From contig DKRJ01000019.1 in the NCBI GenBank assembly GCA_002472145.1, positions 1 through 53,519 of the forward strand: DNA of 53,519 nucleotides, given 5' to 3'. Position numbers and translations under genes: made by a program. Shown piece after piece: positions 34,387 to 43,419 of the stretch. This stretch comes from Clostridiales bacterium UBA7285. GTDB taxonomy: Bacteria > Bacillota > Clostridia > Peptostreptococcales > Anaerovoracaceae. Every line of letters starts with the position of its first letter. The stretch's first letter is position 1. The notes beneath the pieces were generated by a model that saw only the letters and a program-made list of their open reading frames with translations, did no database searches and was not told where the DNA came from.

Positions 34387-34950
34387 TTATTTCTCAACAA
34401 GTCCGTCTTCGGTTTCCGTATATTTTCGTCCGCAGTGAGGGCAGACCAGCGAGTCCGGAAGTACTGATCCACATTCGCAGACCCATCCTATCCTCTTGGC
34501 GGGTACGCCCGCCATGAGCGCATGCCTTTTTACGTTTTTCGTGACGACAGCACCTGCGGCTACCATGGCCCACTCGCCGATTTCATGACCGCACACTATC
34601 GTTGCGTTCGCGCCGATGGTAGCCCCGGTATGAAGGACTGTAGGGAGATACCCGGCGTGTCCCTTAGGGTACTTAGCCCTCGGTGTCAGATCATTCGTAA
34701 AAACCATCGAAGGGCCGCAGAATACATAATCCTCCATCCGGACTCCCTCGTATATCGAAACGTTATTCTGGACCTTGCACCCGTTTCCTATCGTGACATT
34801 GTTGGATACGTTGACGTTCTGGCCGAATGAGCAATTTTCGCCGATGCGGGCGCCTGACTGAATATGGCAGAAATGCCATATCTTCGTTCCTTTGCCGATC
34901 ACGACGTCATCGTCTATATAACTCGATTCATGAACAAAATAATCCGTCAT
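34387..34950 (-). CDS. Hexapeptide N-acetyltransferase (WbpD/WlbB-like) with Zn-ribbon tail
   Basis: A 187-residue left-handed beta-helix acyltransferase. Hexapeptide repeats run from YIDDDVVIGKGTKIWHF to AVVTKNVKRHALMAGVPAKRIGWV. The loop CGPSMVFTNDLTPRAKYPKG is diagnostic of the WbpD/WlbB enzymes that acetylate the 3-amino group of UDP-2-acetamido-3-amino-glucuronate. A C-terminal CxC...CPHCG segment adds a probable zinc ribbon. Start overlaps the wbpA-like stop (TAATG) and the next gene follows 14 bp on. Residual ambiguity: it could acetylate the 4-amino sugar made by the WbpM/DegT pair instead. Confidence 0.9.
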   Translation of the reverse strand: MTDYFVHESSYIDDDVVIGKGTKIWHFCHIQSGARIGENCSFGQNVNVSNNVTIGNGCKVQNNVSIYEGVRMEDYVFCGPSMVFTNDLTPRAKYPKGHAGYLPTVLHTGATIGANATIVCGHEIGEWAMVAAGAVVTKNVKRHALMAGVPAKRIGWVCECGSVLPDSLVCPHCGRKYTETEDGLVEK

Positions 34951-36272
34951 TAAAGTACCTCGACGTTTTCTCCGGTCTTTGCTCCCGCCATTGCGTTTTT
35001 AGCATCAAAAACCGCCTGCGCGTTATCCGCTATCATTTGATAATCCACGTTCGTGTGCGCAGTAGCAATAAAAATCAGATCGTAGCTTCTTATGATCTCA
35101 GGATCGATCTTTTCGATTCCAGTAAACGTCTCTCCCTTGTATCTGAATTTAGGGATATACGGATCGTAGAAGTCCGTCTTTGCTCCGGTCTCGCGCAGGA
35201 TCTTGATGACCCTGATGGCAGGGCTCTCACGGTAATCGTCGATATCCGCCTTATATGCCACTCCGAGGACGAGGACCTTCGAGCCGTTCATGGCCTTTTT
35301 CTGCCTGTTCAGGAGTGCAGCCGCGCGGTCTACGCAGTATTCAGGCATTTTGTCGTTGATGATCATCGAAGATTCGATCATCGTCGTATGTACTCCGTAT
35401 TCCCTTGCCTTCCATGTGAGATAGTACGGGTCCAGAGGGATGCAGTGCCCGCCGAGTCCCGGACCCGGATAGAACGCCTGGAATCCGTATGGCTTTGTTT
35501 TGGCGGCGTCTACAACTTCCCAGAGGCTGATGCCCATTTTATTGCACAGGATCGCCAATTCGTTTACGAGCCCGATGTTGATGTTCCTGTATGTGTTTTC
35601 GAGGATCTTCTCCATCTCCGCTACGGCAGGAGAAGAGACTTCGTAGATTTCGCTGTCAAGTACAGCGCGGTACATACTGGCGATCACTTCCGTTGCGTCT
35701 TTCCCGATGCCACCTACGACTTTAGGCGTGTTCTTCGTCTTATAGTATTTGTTGCCCGGGTCGACGCGCTCAGGTGAAAATCCGAGATAGAAGTCCTCTC
35801 CGCACTTGAGCCCTGAACCTTCCTCGAGAATGGGCTTTATGAGTTCCTCCGTCGTTCCCGGATAAGTAGTGGACTCGAGCACGACCATAGTATCTTTCGT
35901 CAGGTGCTTGGATATTGAGATCGTGGAATCGCGCACGTAGCTTATATCCGGCTGCTGGTGATCGTCAAGAGGTGTAGGAACGCAGATCGCGATGAAATCC
36001 ACGTCCTTTACGAACGAGAAGTCAGTCGTCGCAGAAAGTCTTCCCTCGTCTACGAGTTTTTTCAGATCATCGTCCACGACGTCACCGATATAGTTATGCC
36101 CGGCGTTTACGAGATCCACTTTTTCCTGTTGTACATCGAATCCGATCGTTCTGAATCCGGCTTTTGCCTTTTCGACAGAAAGCGGAAGCCCTACATAGCC
36201 GAGGCCGACTACTCCGACCACAATTTCGCGGTTTTCGATCTTTTTCAGTAACTTTTCTTTCATGCTGCTCAT
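34950..36272 (-). CDS. UDP-N-acetylglucosamine 6-dehydrogenase (WbpA-like)
   Basis: A 440-residue nucleotide-sugar dehydrogenase that oxidises C6 of a UDP-HexNAc to the uronic acid with two NAD+. GVVGLGYVGLPLSVEKAKAG (~20-39) binds NAD. STTYPGTTEE and GFSPERVDPGN are diagnostic. The catalytic Cys lies in PGPGLGGHCIPLDPYYLTWKA, and VLVLGVAYKADIDDYRESPA opens the UDP-binding domain. The closest pattern is WbpA/WbpO. GGAGG precedes ATG, which overlaps the glycosyltransferase stop by 4 bp. It supplies the acidic precursor for the WbpB/WbpD-like steps. Confidence 0.93.
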   Translation of the reverse strand: MSSMKEKLLKKIENREIVVGVVGLGYVGLPLSVEKAKAGFRTIGFDVQQEKVDLVNAGHNYIGDVVDDDLKKLVDEGRLSATTDFSFVKDVDFIAICVPTPLDDHQQPDISYVRDSTISISKHLTKDTMVVLESTTYPGTTEELIKPILEEGSGLKCGEDFYLGFSPERVDPGNKYYKTKNTPKVVGGIGKDATEVIASMYRAVLDSEIYEVSSPAVAEMEKILENTYRNINIGLVNELAILCNKMGISLWEVVDAAKTKPYGFQAFYPGPGLGGHCIPLDPYYLTWKAREYGVHTTMIESSMIINDKMPEYCVDRAAALLNRQKKAMNGSKVLVLGVAYKADIDDYRESPAIRVIKILRETGAKTDFYDPYIPKFRYKGETFTGIEKIDPEIIRSYDLIFIATAHTNVDYQMIADNAQAVFDAKNAMAGAKTGENVEVL

Positions 36273-37537
36273 TTGTTTTCCTCCATAAGCACTGTATTGA
36301 AAATATCCAGCATTTTCTGTGCGAGGACTTTTACATCAAAATTCTTTTCTGCTGATTCACGTCCTCGTCGACCCATCTCTTTACGTTCCTCCTCGGGCAT
36401 ATTCATGATTTTTTCTATCGCGCCGACCACTGCCTCCGGATCCTCGGCGGCAACTGTTATGCCGCATCCGCATTCATCCACCCACGTAGGAGGAGCGGTG
36501 ATCGAACAGATGACCGGTTTCGCTGACATCATTGCGTCGAGCATTTTATTCATTGCAAGTCCGAACCTGTATAATTCCGATTTGAACGTGCCTATATATA
36601 TAGCGTCAAATTCCTTCGTAAGAGACGGGATCTCAAGCTTGCTGACCGGAGGAAGAAAAATGATATTTTTTATTCCTTCATCCTCTGCCCTCTGCATGAG
36701 TCGGTTTTTTTCTACTCCGCTGCCAACAAGCACAAATGAAACGTCTAAGCCCTTCTGCAGTGCCAGTGCCGCGCTGTCCAGAAAGGTGTCCAGCGCGTTT
36801 GACAATGCGTGTCCACCGAAATAACCGACGATGAACCGGCCTCTGTTGCGGATGTTTTCTAATACACTCAAATGCTCCTCATCGAGCGGAAGTGCTTCAT
36901 CCCATTCTTCCGTGTCTATCCCCAGCGGTACGTTAGACCATTTTCCCTCCGCAAGGCCGTGCTGACGCATATACTCTTCTGTGTATTTTGCTAGCGACAC
37001 CACTCGATCGGAGTTCCTGTAAGCGCTGTTTTCAGCCTTCTGCATTATTACGACGAAAGGGTTATGCTTCGACATTCCTCCTATCTCATAAAGAGTAGCC
37101 GGCCACATATCGTGGACCTCGTGAACGAGGACGGTGTTCAGTCCCTGCTTTCCGGCTTCTCTGCGCAGTTTCTGCCCCGCATACGTGTCGAGCGGATACG
37201 TCGACGAGCATACAACCACATCGGGCCGGTATTCCGCCGCCAGTTTCGAAGCGGCAGCCCTTATCTTATGGACAAATCTGGCCATCGATAAGGCTCTTTT
37301 AACGCCGTTTCCGTCATATTCTCCCGCTTTGACCCAAAGATATGTTATACCATCGATCGTCTCTTTTGTAAAATCCGAAGCGGCAGTGGGATTCTTCCTG
37401 CGCAGGTGAGAATAGTCCGAAGCGATTATCGTTACATTATTACCGGATCTCACCCATTCGCGGGCGAAATAATACGGTCTGAATTCCATTCCCATCTCCG
37501 GAGATCCGGCATAGTGATTTATCAAAATAATATTCAC
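36269..37537 (-). CDS. Glycosyltransferase family 4 (WbuB-like)
   Basis: A 422-residue GT-B enzyme. It opens MNIILINHYAGSPEMGMEFRPYYFAREW, a signature of WbuB/WcaI-type transferases that act on a lipid-linked first sugar. HEVHDMWPATL contains the catalytic acidic region, and FGGHALSNALDTF, LVGSGVEKNRL and YRFGLAMNKMLDAMMSAKPVICSITAPPTWVDECGCGI form the donor site. It starts 10 bp after the initiating sugar transferase and likely adds the second sugar of the repeat. Donor identity is not determinable. Confidence 0.9.
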   Translation of the reverse strand: MNIILINHYAGSPEMGMEFRPYYFAREWVRSGNNVTIIASDYSHLRRKNPTAASDFTKETIDGITYLWVKAGEYDGNGVKRALSMARFVHKIRAAASKLAAEYRPDVVVCSSTYPLDTYAGQKLRREAGKQGLNTVLVHEVHDMWPATLYEIGGMSKHNPFVVIMQKAENSAYRNSDRVVSLAKYTEEYMRQHGLAEGKWSNVPLGIDTEEWDEALPLDEEHLSVLENIRNRGRFIVGYFGGHALSNALDTFLDSAALALQKGLDVSFVLVGSGVEKNRLMQRAEDEGIKNIIFLPPVSKLEIPSLTKEFDAIYIGTFKSELYRFGLAMNKMLDAMMSAKPVICSITAPPTWVDECGCGITVAAEDPEAVVGAIEKIMNMPEEERKEMGRRGRESAEKNFDVKVLAQKMLDIFNTVLMEENK

Positions 37538-37547
37538 TGATCGATTC

Positions 37548-38234
37548 TCACTTTTCTCTGACCCGCGAGACGGTCTTCAGCATCAGTTTGATATCTCCTC
37601 CGAACGTACAGTTCAGCAGATATTCAAGGTTATATTTCATCTTCTGCGGAAGGACTTTTTCGACGTACGTTTTATCCACGTCTTCCGCTCCGTCGAGCAG
37701 TTTTGCCTCATCCTTGAAACGTATGCTCGCCTCCGAAGTGACTCCTGCCGGAAGCAGCAGCGTCGCGTTCATCTCATCGGTATATTGCCTGACGTATTTC
37801 ACGGCTTCGGGACGCGTGCCTACGAACGTCATAGATCCGCCAAGTATATTGAAGAGCTGAGGGATCTCGTCCAGTCTGCTGTCCCTGATCTTCGCCCCCG
37901 CCCGTGTGATCCTGGGGTCTCCGTCGACGGTGACGTGTGTCCCGATCTTATCGGCGTCCTGCACCATGGTCCGGAATTTGAACACTCTAAAAACGCGGCC
38001 GTACTGCGTGACGCGCTCCTGTCTGTAAAATACAGGCCCCTTGGAATCCATCTTTATCCGTACCGCCAGAACGGCGAACACCGGCGAGAGGATCACTATC
38101 AGCACCAGTGAAGCGGCGACGTCAAAGCACCTTTTCGCAATCAGAGTACCCTTCTTTTTTCGCAATGCGTCGTAATACCTGCGGACGGCTTCGGTCTGCA
38201 TCTCACGAGGCATCTTCTCCCAGACAGGTATCAT
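37548..38234 (-). CDS. Initiating sugar transferase (polyprenyl-phosphate phosphoglycosyl transferase)
   Basis: A 228-residue monotopic phosphoglycosyl transferase of the PglC/WcaJ class. One membrane-inserted helix (~40-62) is followed by GPVFYRQERVTQYGRVFRVFKFRTM. The catalytic Asp-Glu pair lies in RDSRLDEIPQLFNILGG, and MTFVGTRPE closes the active site. It transfers a sugar-1-phosphate, plausibly the WbpM/DegT-derived amino sugar, onto undecaprenyl phosphate to start the repeat unit. The ATG overlaps the aminotransferase stop by 4 bp. Confidence 0.93.
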   Translation of the reverse strand: MIPVWEKMPREMQTEAVRRYYDALRKKKGTLIAKRCFDVAASLVLIVILSPVFAVLAVRIKMDSKGPVFYRQERVTQYGRVFRVFKFRTMVQDADKIGTHVTVDGDPRITRAGAKIRDSRLDEIPQLFNILGGSMTFVGTRPEAVKYVRQYTDEMNATLLLPAGVTSEASIRFKDEAKLLDGAEDVDKTYVEKVLPQKMKYNLEYLLNCTFGGDIKLMLKTVSRVREK

Positions 38235-39424
38235 TTCAAAATATCTTTCACACTGCTGATAACAAAGTCTGCCTGCTCGTCTGTCAATATCGAGTACAGA
38301 GGCAGCGTTACTTCGTTTCTATACATGTCGTATGCGTTAGGATAATCCGCAATGTCGAATCCCATATTTTTATATGCCGTCATCATCGGCAGCGGTTTAT
38401 AGTGAACGTTGCACGCGATCTCGCGCCTGCCCATCTCCTCGATAAACGCGTTGCGCTGCTGTACGTCAAACCCTGGTATCCTCATCAGGTAGAGGTGCCC
38501 CGTCGATGTACTGTGCTCGTCAAAATGTATGAGCGGCTTGAGCCCCATAGGGATAAAAGCATCGTTATATTTCTCTATCAGTTCACGTCTTCTGGCGAGC
38601 AGGCCCGGATATCTCTTCATCTGAGCCAAACCTATTGCAGCGAGGACGTCTGTCATATTGCACTTATACGCCGGATATACGATGTCATATTCCCACGCTC
38701 CGATCTTCGTCTTAGCGAGAGCATCCTTATTCTGCCCGTGAAGAGACTGAAGCATGAATTCGTGGTATATGGCGTCGTTATCCAGGCCTTCGCGTGAACG
38801 CCAGACGACCGCTCCGCCCTCAGCTGTCGTTAAATTCTTTACGGCATGGAAGCTGAAGCAAGTGAAATCGGCAGCCTGGCCACTCTTTCTGCCATCACGC
38901 GACGCGCCGAACCCGTGCGCGGAATCGGCAACTACGATAACACGTCCAAACAGGCGCTGCAGGTCGTTCGACGGACGGAACAGATCCTTTTTGCTCTCAA
39001 GCACTTCAAATATCCTGTCGTAGTCGCACATCCTGCCTGCCAGATCAACGGGTATTATCGCCTTAGTTCTCTCAGTGATCGCGTCGGCGACTTTGTCATA
39101 GTCCATCTCGAACGAACTTCCGTCTGTGTCGACGAGAATAATTTTCGCGCCGACATGTTCTATAACCGAAGCGCTCGACGTGTACGTATACGCACTCGTA
39201 ATGACTTCATCACCCGGCCCGATCCCGAGTACGCGAAGGGTCATCTCCATCGCGGCGGTAGCCGAGTTCAGCGCTGCAGCCTTTTCGGTCCCAGTGAACT
39301 CCGCTATTTCACGTTCGAATTCTTTTGTTTTAGGGCCTGTTGTGATCCAGCCTGAGCGAAGTGCGTCGGCGACTTCGTTGATTTCCGCCTCTGTTATGTC
39401 AGGAGGAGAAAAAGGGATTTTCAT
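38231..39424 (-). CDS. DegT/DnrJ/EryC1 sugar aminotransferase
   Basis: A 397-residue PLP-dependent nucleotide-sugar aminotransferase. IPFSPPDITEAEINEVADALRSGWITTGP, CLNSATAAMEM-type PLP loop, DSAHGFGAS and the PLP-lysine motif FSFHAVKNLTTAEGGAVVW (~190) are present. By position it may be PglE-like, aminating the 4-keto product of the neighbouring dehydratase. It may also be WbpE-like, aminating the 3-keto uronate made by the WbpB-like enzyme. It is the only sugar aminotransferase in the cluster. I start at the ATG with AGAGG 11 bases upstream; a GTG four codons earlier lies too close to that site. Confidence 0.92.
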   Translation of the reverse strand: MKIPFSPPDITEAEINEVADALRSGWITTGPKTKEFEREIAEFTGTEKAAALNSATAAMEMTLRVLGIGPGDEVITSAYTYTSSASVIEHVGAKIILVDTDGSSFEMDYDKVADAITERTKAIIPVDLAGRMCDYDRIFEVLESKKDLFRPSNDLQRLFGRVIVVADSAHGFGASRDGRKSGQAADFTCFSFHAVKNLTTAEGGAVVWRSREGLDNDAIYHEFMLQSLHGQNKDALAKTKIGAWEYDIVYPAYKCNMTDVLAAIGLAQMKRYPGLLARRRELIEKYNDAFIPMGLKPLIHFDEHSTSTGHLYLMRIPGFDVQQRNAFIEEMGRREIACNVHYKPLPMMTAYKNMGFDIADYPNAYDMYRNEVTLPLYSILTDEQADFVISSVKDILK

Positions 39425-39438
39425 TATTACATCCACCT

Positions 39439-41289
39439 CTAATCGTTATCTGTGATCGTGTACGTGCCGCACACTTCTTCTGTCATTTCCTTTATCTGAG
39501 TTCCGTTCTTATAAGCTTCCTTGATCAGAGCGTCGAGCTGCTCCATGAACTTATCATCGTCCATTTTAATGGGGGAACCGATAAAAATTTTCTCGTTAGC
39601 CGTCTTTTCGAGTCCCTCTTCATCCATCAGGACTTCCTCGTAGAGTTTCTCCCCCGGCCTAAGTCCGGTGATCTGTATCTCAATATCCTCATTAGGCCTG
39701 AATCCTTTCAGTCTTATGAGGTTTTCGGCCAGTTCATAGATATTCACCGGCTTCCCCATGTCGAGGACGAATATCTCGCCTCCGGCGGCGTAGAGGCTCG
39801 CCTGAAGGACCAGAGATACCGCTTCCGGGATCGTCATAAAGAACCTTCGGATGTTTCTATGCGTTACAGTCACAGGACCGCCTTCTTCTATTTGTTTCAG
39901 GAAAAGCGGGATGACCGAGCCGTTGCTGCCGAGGACGTTTCCGAACCTGACCGCTGAATAACGCGTGTATTCCGATTTTCTGGCGTATACCTGAGTTATC
40001 ATCTCGCAGATCCGCTTGCTGGCGCCCATGATATTAGTCGGGCGCACCGCTTTATCCGTTGAGATAAGTGTGAAGTTATCGCATTTGTATTTGTCCGCCA
40101 GTCTGGCGACGTTCAGAGTCCCGAAACAGTTGTTCTTTATAGCCTCATTCGGCGATTTCTCCATGAGAGGGACATGCTTATGCGCCGCGGCATGATAGAT
40201 AATGTTCGGTCTGTATTTTTTGAACACGAATTCGAGCCTGTCGTAATCGCGGACGGATCCAATCAAAACGGATATATTCGCATCCGGATGATGGCGTTCG
40301 AGTTCCATCTGGATATCGTATGCGTTGTTCTCGTAGATATCGAATATTATCAGTTTCTTAGGCTTAAATCTGACGATCTGACGGCAGAGTTCCGAGCCTA
40401 TCGATCCTCCGCCTCCGGTGACCATGACGACTTTATCCTTTATGAAGTTCCCTATCGCTCCGGAATCGACTACGACCGGATCGCGGCCGAGAAGATCTTC
40501 ATAAGATACTGGACGCAGTTCCCCTATAATAGATGACGAAAGGCTGCTGGTAACCGAAGGAAGTATCCTGATAGGTATACCGGTGTCCTGGCAGATGCTG
40601 ATGATCTCGCGTATCTCGCCTGCAGGGGTGGAAGGCATGGCTATGATTATCTCATTTACGTCATATGCTTTAGCGCAGCGTTTGATATCATGCCTGTCTC
40701 CTACGATAGGCACGCCCATCAGATATTTGCTCTTCTTATTCGGATTGTCGTCGATGGCGCATACAGCACGCGCATTCGATTCGGGTCTGTCCAGATCTTT
40801 GAGCAGGATCGCTGCCGCGGAGCCGGCACCGATGATCATAACGTGTTTATTTATCTTTTTATCAGGAACTTTGCCGCGAAGCGAATTGATGAATACCTTG
40901 GAAAAGCGCATCGCAGAGTGCATGATGGCGATCATCACGAAGTCGAGGATCCAGAAACTGCGAGGCATCGTGATCTGAAACAACATCGAGTAGCCCAGCA
41001 TCAGGGCTTCGATGACAAGACTAGCTTTAAGAACGTCAAACAGTTCTTTGGTAGTTGCGTAAGTCCAGACGCGGCGATACAGTTTAAACAATGCCATGAC
41101 GGCGATGGTGATGATAATGAACGCCGGCATGCAGTTAAGGGCATTATGAAAGTAAAATCCGAACTCGCCGCTCGCGTCAGTCATATCAAAACGAAGCGCC
41201 AGCGCAAACAGCGCCCCGAGGAACGATATGAGCGAGTCGCAGGCAATCATTATCCCTATTCTGATTGTTTCGCCTTTTCTTTTTTTCAT
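39439..41289 (-). CDS. Membrane nucleotide-sugar 4,6-dehydratase (WbpM/PglF/CapD type)
   Basis: A 616-residue protein. Four hydrophobic helices occupy ~1-125, a CoA-binding-like domain (IIGAGSAAAILLKDL, ~150) follows, and then a short-chain dehydrogenase domain with VTGGGGSIGSELCRQI (~292). HVPLMEKSPNEAIKNN and STDKAVRPTNIMGASKR hold the catalytic residues, with the Met-Lys replacement of the usual Tyr-Lys typical of WbpM and PglF. It converts UDP-GlcNAc to a UDP-4-keto-6-deoxy-HexNAc. It is the first gene of the operon and lies 53 bp after the GH25 gene. No ribosome site of quality is visible. Confidence 0.93.
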   Translation of the reverse strand: MKKRKGETIRIGIMIACDSLISFLGALFALALRFDMTDASGEFGFYFHNALNCMPAFIIITIAVMALFKLYRRVWTYATTKELFDVLKASLVIEALMLGYSMLFQITMPRSFWILDFVMIAIMHSAMRFSKVFINSLRGKVPDKKINKHVMIIGAGSAAAILLKDLDRPESNARAVCAIDDNPNKKSKYLMGVPIVGDRHDIKRCAKAYDVNEIIIAMPSTPAGEIREIISICQDTGIPIRILPSVTSSLSSSIIGELRPVSYEDLLGRDPVVVDSGAIGNFIKDKVVMVTGGGGSIGSELCRQIVRFKPKKLIIFDIYENNAYDIQMELERHHPDANISVLIGSVRDYDRLEFVFKKYRPNIIYHAAAHKHVPLMEKSPNEAIKNNCFGTLNVARLADKYKCDNFTLISTDKAVRPTNIMGASKRICEMITQVYARKSEYTRYSAVRFGNVLGSNGSVIPLFLKQIEEGGPVTVTHRNIRRFFMTIPEAVSLVLQASLYAAGGEIFVLDMGKPVNIYELAENLIRLKGFRPNEDIEIQITGLRPGEKLYEEVLMDEEGLEKTANEKIFIGSPIKMDDDKFMEQLDALIKEAYKNGTQIKEMTEEVCGTYTITDND

Positions 41290-41342
41290 TTAATGATACC
41301 GTAAGCTCATTTCTGATAAGTTGAGTGTCAAATAATCTGATC

Positions 41343-42972
41343 CTATTCCTCACCCACATACATCACGGTAAGGTACAATCGGTTCAAATCCGCGTTCCCA
41401 TCTATGCCGCTTACAGATCCCTGCGAAGTATACTGCCAGATCGAGACATTTCCCGAGTATGTACACTCCTCATTCCATTGTGCTACCCAGTGTGGGTATT
41501 CTGTAAGTTCAGAATCGATAAGATCGTTTTCAAACCAGTTAGTGATTGCGTAGATCATAGGCTCATATCCGAGTTCTCTTATGCGATCGCAAAATGCTTT
41601 GACAACATTCGTACGCTGAGCGGCAGAGATGTTGCTGTGTCTGAACCCTGTGCCCGGATATTCGGTATCTATCGCAATTGGAAGGTCAAGTTCGATCCCG
41701 TTAAGTATACTGACCGCGTAATCCGCTTCCTCTATGGCTTCCTGTTCCGTTATGGCCTGTGTGAAAAAATATGCGCCGACTTTTATCCCCCTGGGCTTTT
41801 GCTCCTTGAAGATTTGCTGCAGCGAATTTGTCAGTATAAAGTTTGCCCGATTCACCGAAACGGCCTCCCAGACGAACCATCGCAAATTTGACTCCAGAGT
41901 CGCGGGCAGACTTCCAGTCTATTACATCCTGGAACTCAGATACGTCCACACCTTCCCACACTAAATCCGCAACCACGTCAGATACGAGAGTGTCACCGCC
42001 AAATATGGTGACATCAGTGATATTATGATCAACTATGTATTTGTTCGCAGTAGAAATGTCGGACGAATTCGATGCGAGCAGTATCGGCTTTCCCTCTGCA
42101 ACCGCTATCGATCCGGAAACAAGAGCATCGGGGAAATCATTTCCGGAGACAATGACCGCGCCTGAAACATCCTGTCCCTTGCTCCATTCAGCAAAGGCGG
42201 CCGATGTAGAGTAGCGCGTACTTCCCCATACTCTGGTCGTAACTCCGTATTGTGATAAAGTCTCTTCAACATATGTACTTACAGCTCCTGCACCACCTAC
42301 GATCACAAACTCCGGATCAGTTAATGAGTCCAGGAAAGCCAGTTGTTCACGAGTCAATTTACTGCCGACAAGAAGGACAGGATAACCGCTGGAAGAGGCG
42401 CACATACCGTCCGCGAAAGTCGATCCGGCTGCTACCATTATAGTCCCGCCTGTAACGCCTGTAGAGCGCAATACCTCAAGGTTCGTTGAATATCTGTCAA
42501 TGCCGTATTTTCTTTCAATAATGGCATCCGGTCTCTCACTTGCCATCAGAGCGGAAAAAGACTCACTTACGACCGTCGACCCGCCTAATAAATAGATCGT
42601 GCCAGAAGTGTTAAGATGAGCAGACGTATAGTCTGCAACCTTTTTTTCCGTCTGCGGCGAAACCAGAAGTATCGGAGCATCGCAACACTTTGCAAGATAA
42701 GATCCGCTGAGAGCATCCGGGAAATTCTGTCCGCTCGCGATAACTATGGAGTCAAATGAAGTTCTTCCTGTTGCAGATAGCAATTCATCCGCAGTTTTTT
42801 CCGCCGTTTCATATCTGTCAACACCATAAATTCTTTTTAAGGAAACAGTCCCGTAATCAGCGCCGGCAGCATATGAATTATGTGCAGGAAACAGCATGAT
42901 GAAAATTCCAATCAAAACAATGACTCCGCACCTGAGAAGAGCGGTGTGAAATTGATATTTTATCCGCTTCAT
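41343..42972 (-). pseudogene. CWB2-anchored GH25 lysozyme, one frameshift
   Basis: A signal peptide (~1-35, ending SYA) and three CWB2 repeats (~44-330) are read from 42972. A GH25 domain then starts with EGVDVSEFQDVIDWKSARDSGVKFAMVRLGG. After ...NLQGAKAQG the frame changes. Deleting one C from the C5 run at 41787-41791 restores IKVGAYFFTQAITEQEA, IDTEYPG with the catalytic acidic pair, and WQYTSQG. The repaired protein has about 542 residues. GH25 enzymes cut the MurNAc-GlcNAc bond of peptidoglycan. CWB2 here is N-terminal, the reverse of the other proteins in the window. The shift may be real, phase-variable or an error; the truncated product would keep anchoring but lose catalysis. Confidence 0.88.
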
Positions 42973-43419
42973 AAATTCAATTATTCCCTTCGTGCATATT
43001 CGTTTTGATGCCCTTTGCTAAATAACATAAGTGTAAATATTTTACTCTTTTTGCCCGTTAATTGCAATAATTCGGATGCCTCTCATACAGCAGGAATAGT
43101 CACTTCTTTTTTTAGGTCAATAAAAATAGCATTACCGGACCGGTCCTTTTTTCGCTTACGGTTCTACTTTGTTTGCTCCGATTTTTCACAAACCGATATT
43201 TATTCGGTTTTATAGTAACCATATTTGGAAAATTCGTTGATTCCCGAAGAAATTATTTGCTTTATAAGGGAAAATATGGTAATATTCCATTGACTATAAT
43301 GAAAAAAAATTATTATTTTTACATATGCACAGGAAACGGTTCCCGCATGGGTATCGGCGCGGCCTGGCTGCGGATCAGGAGCGCCACCGATGAAAAGTTG
43401 AAAGGCGGAATAGAGAAAT
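42973..43419. other. Divergent intergenic region between the GH25 and large CWB2 genes
   Basis: 447 bp, AT-rich, no credible gene. It holds the minus-strand promoter at 43039-43067 and an isolated plus-strand TATAAT at 43295-43300 lacking a good -35 box, which may serve the 43420 gene through an activator or alternative sigma factor. Confidence 0.5.
43039..43067 (-). promoter_or_regulatory. Promoter of the GH25/CWB2 gene
   Basis: Minus-strand TTGCAA (43062-43067) and TAAAAT (43039-43044), 17-bp spacer, about 67 bp before the start at 42972. Confidence 0.55.
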
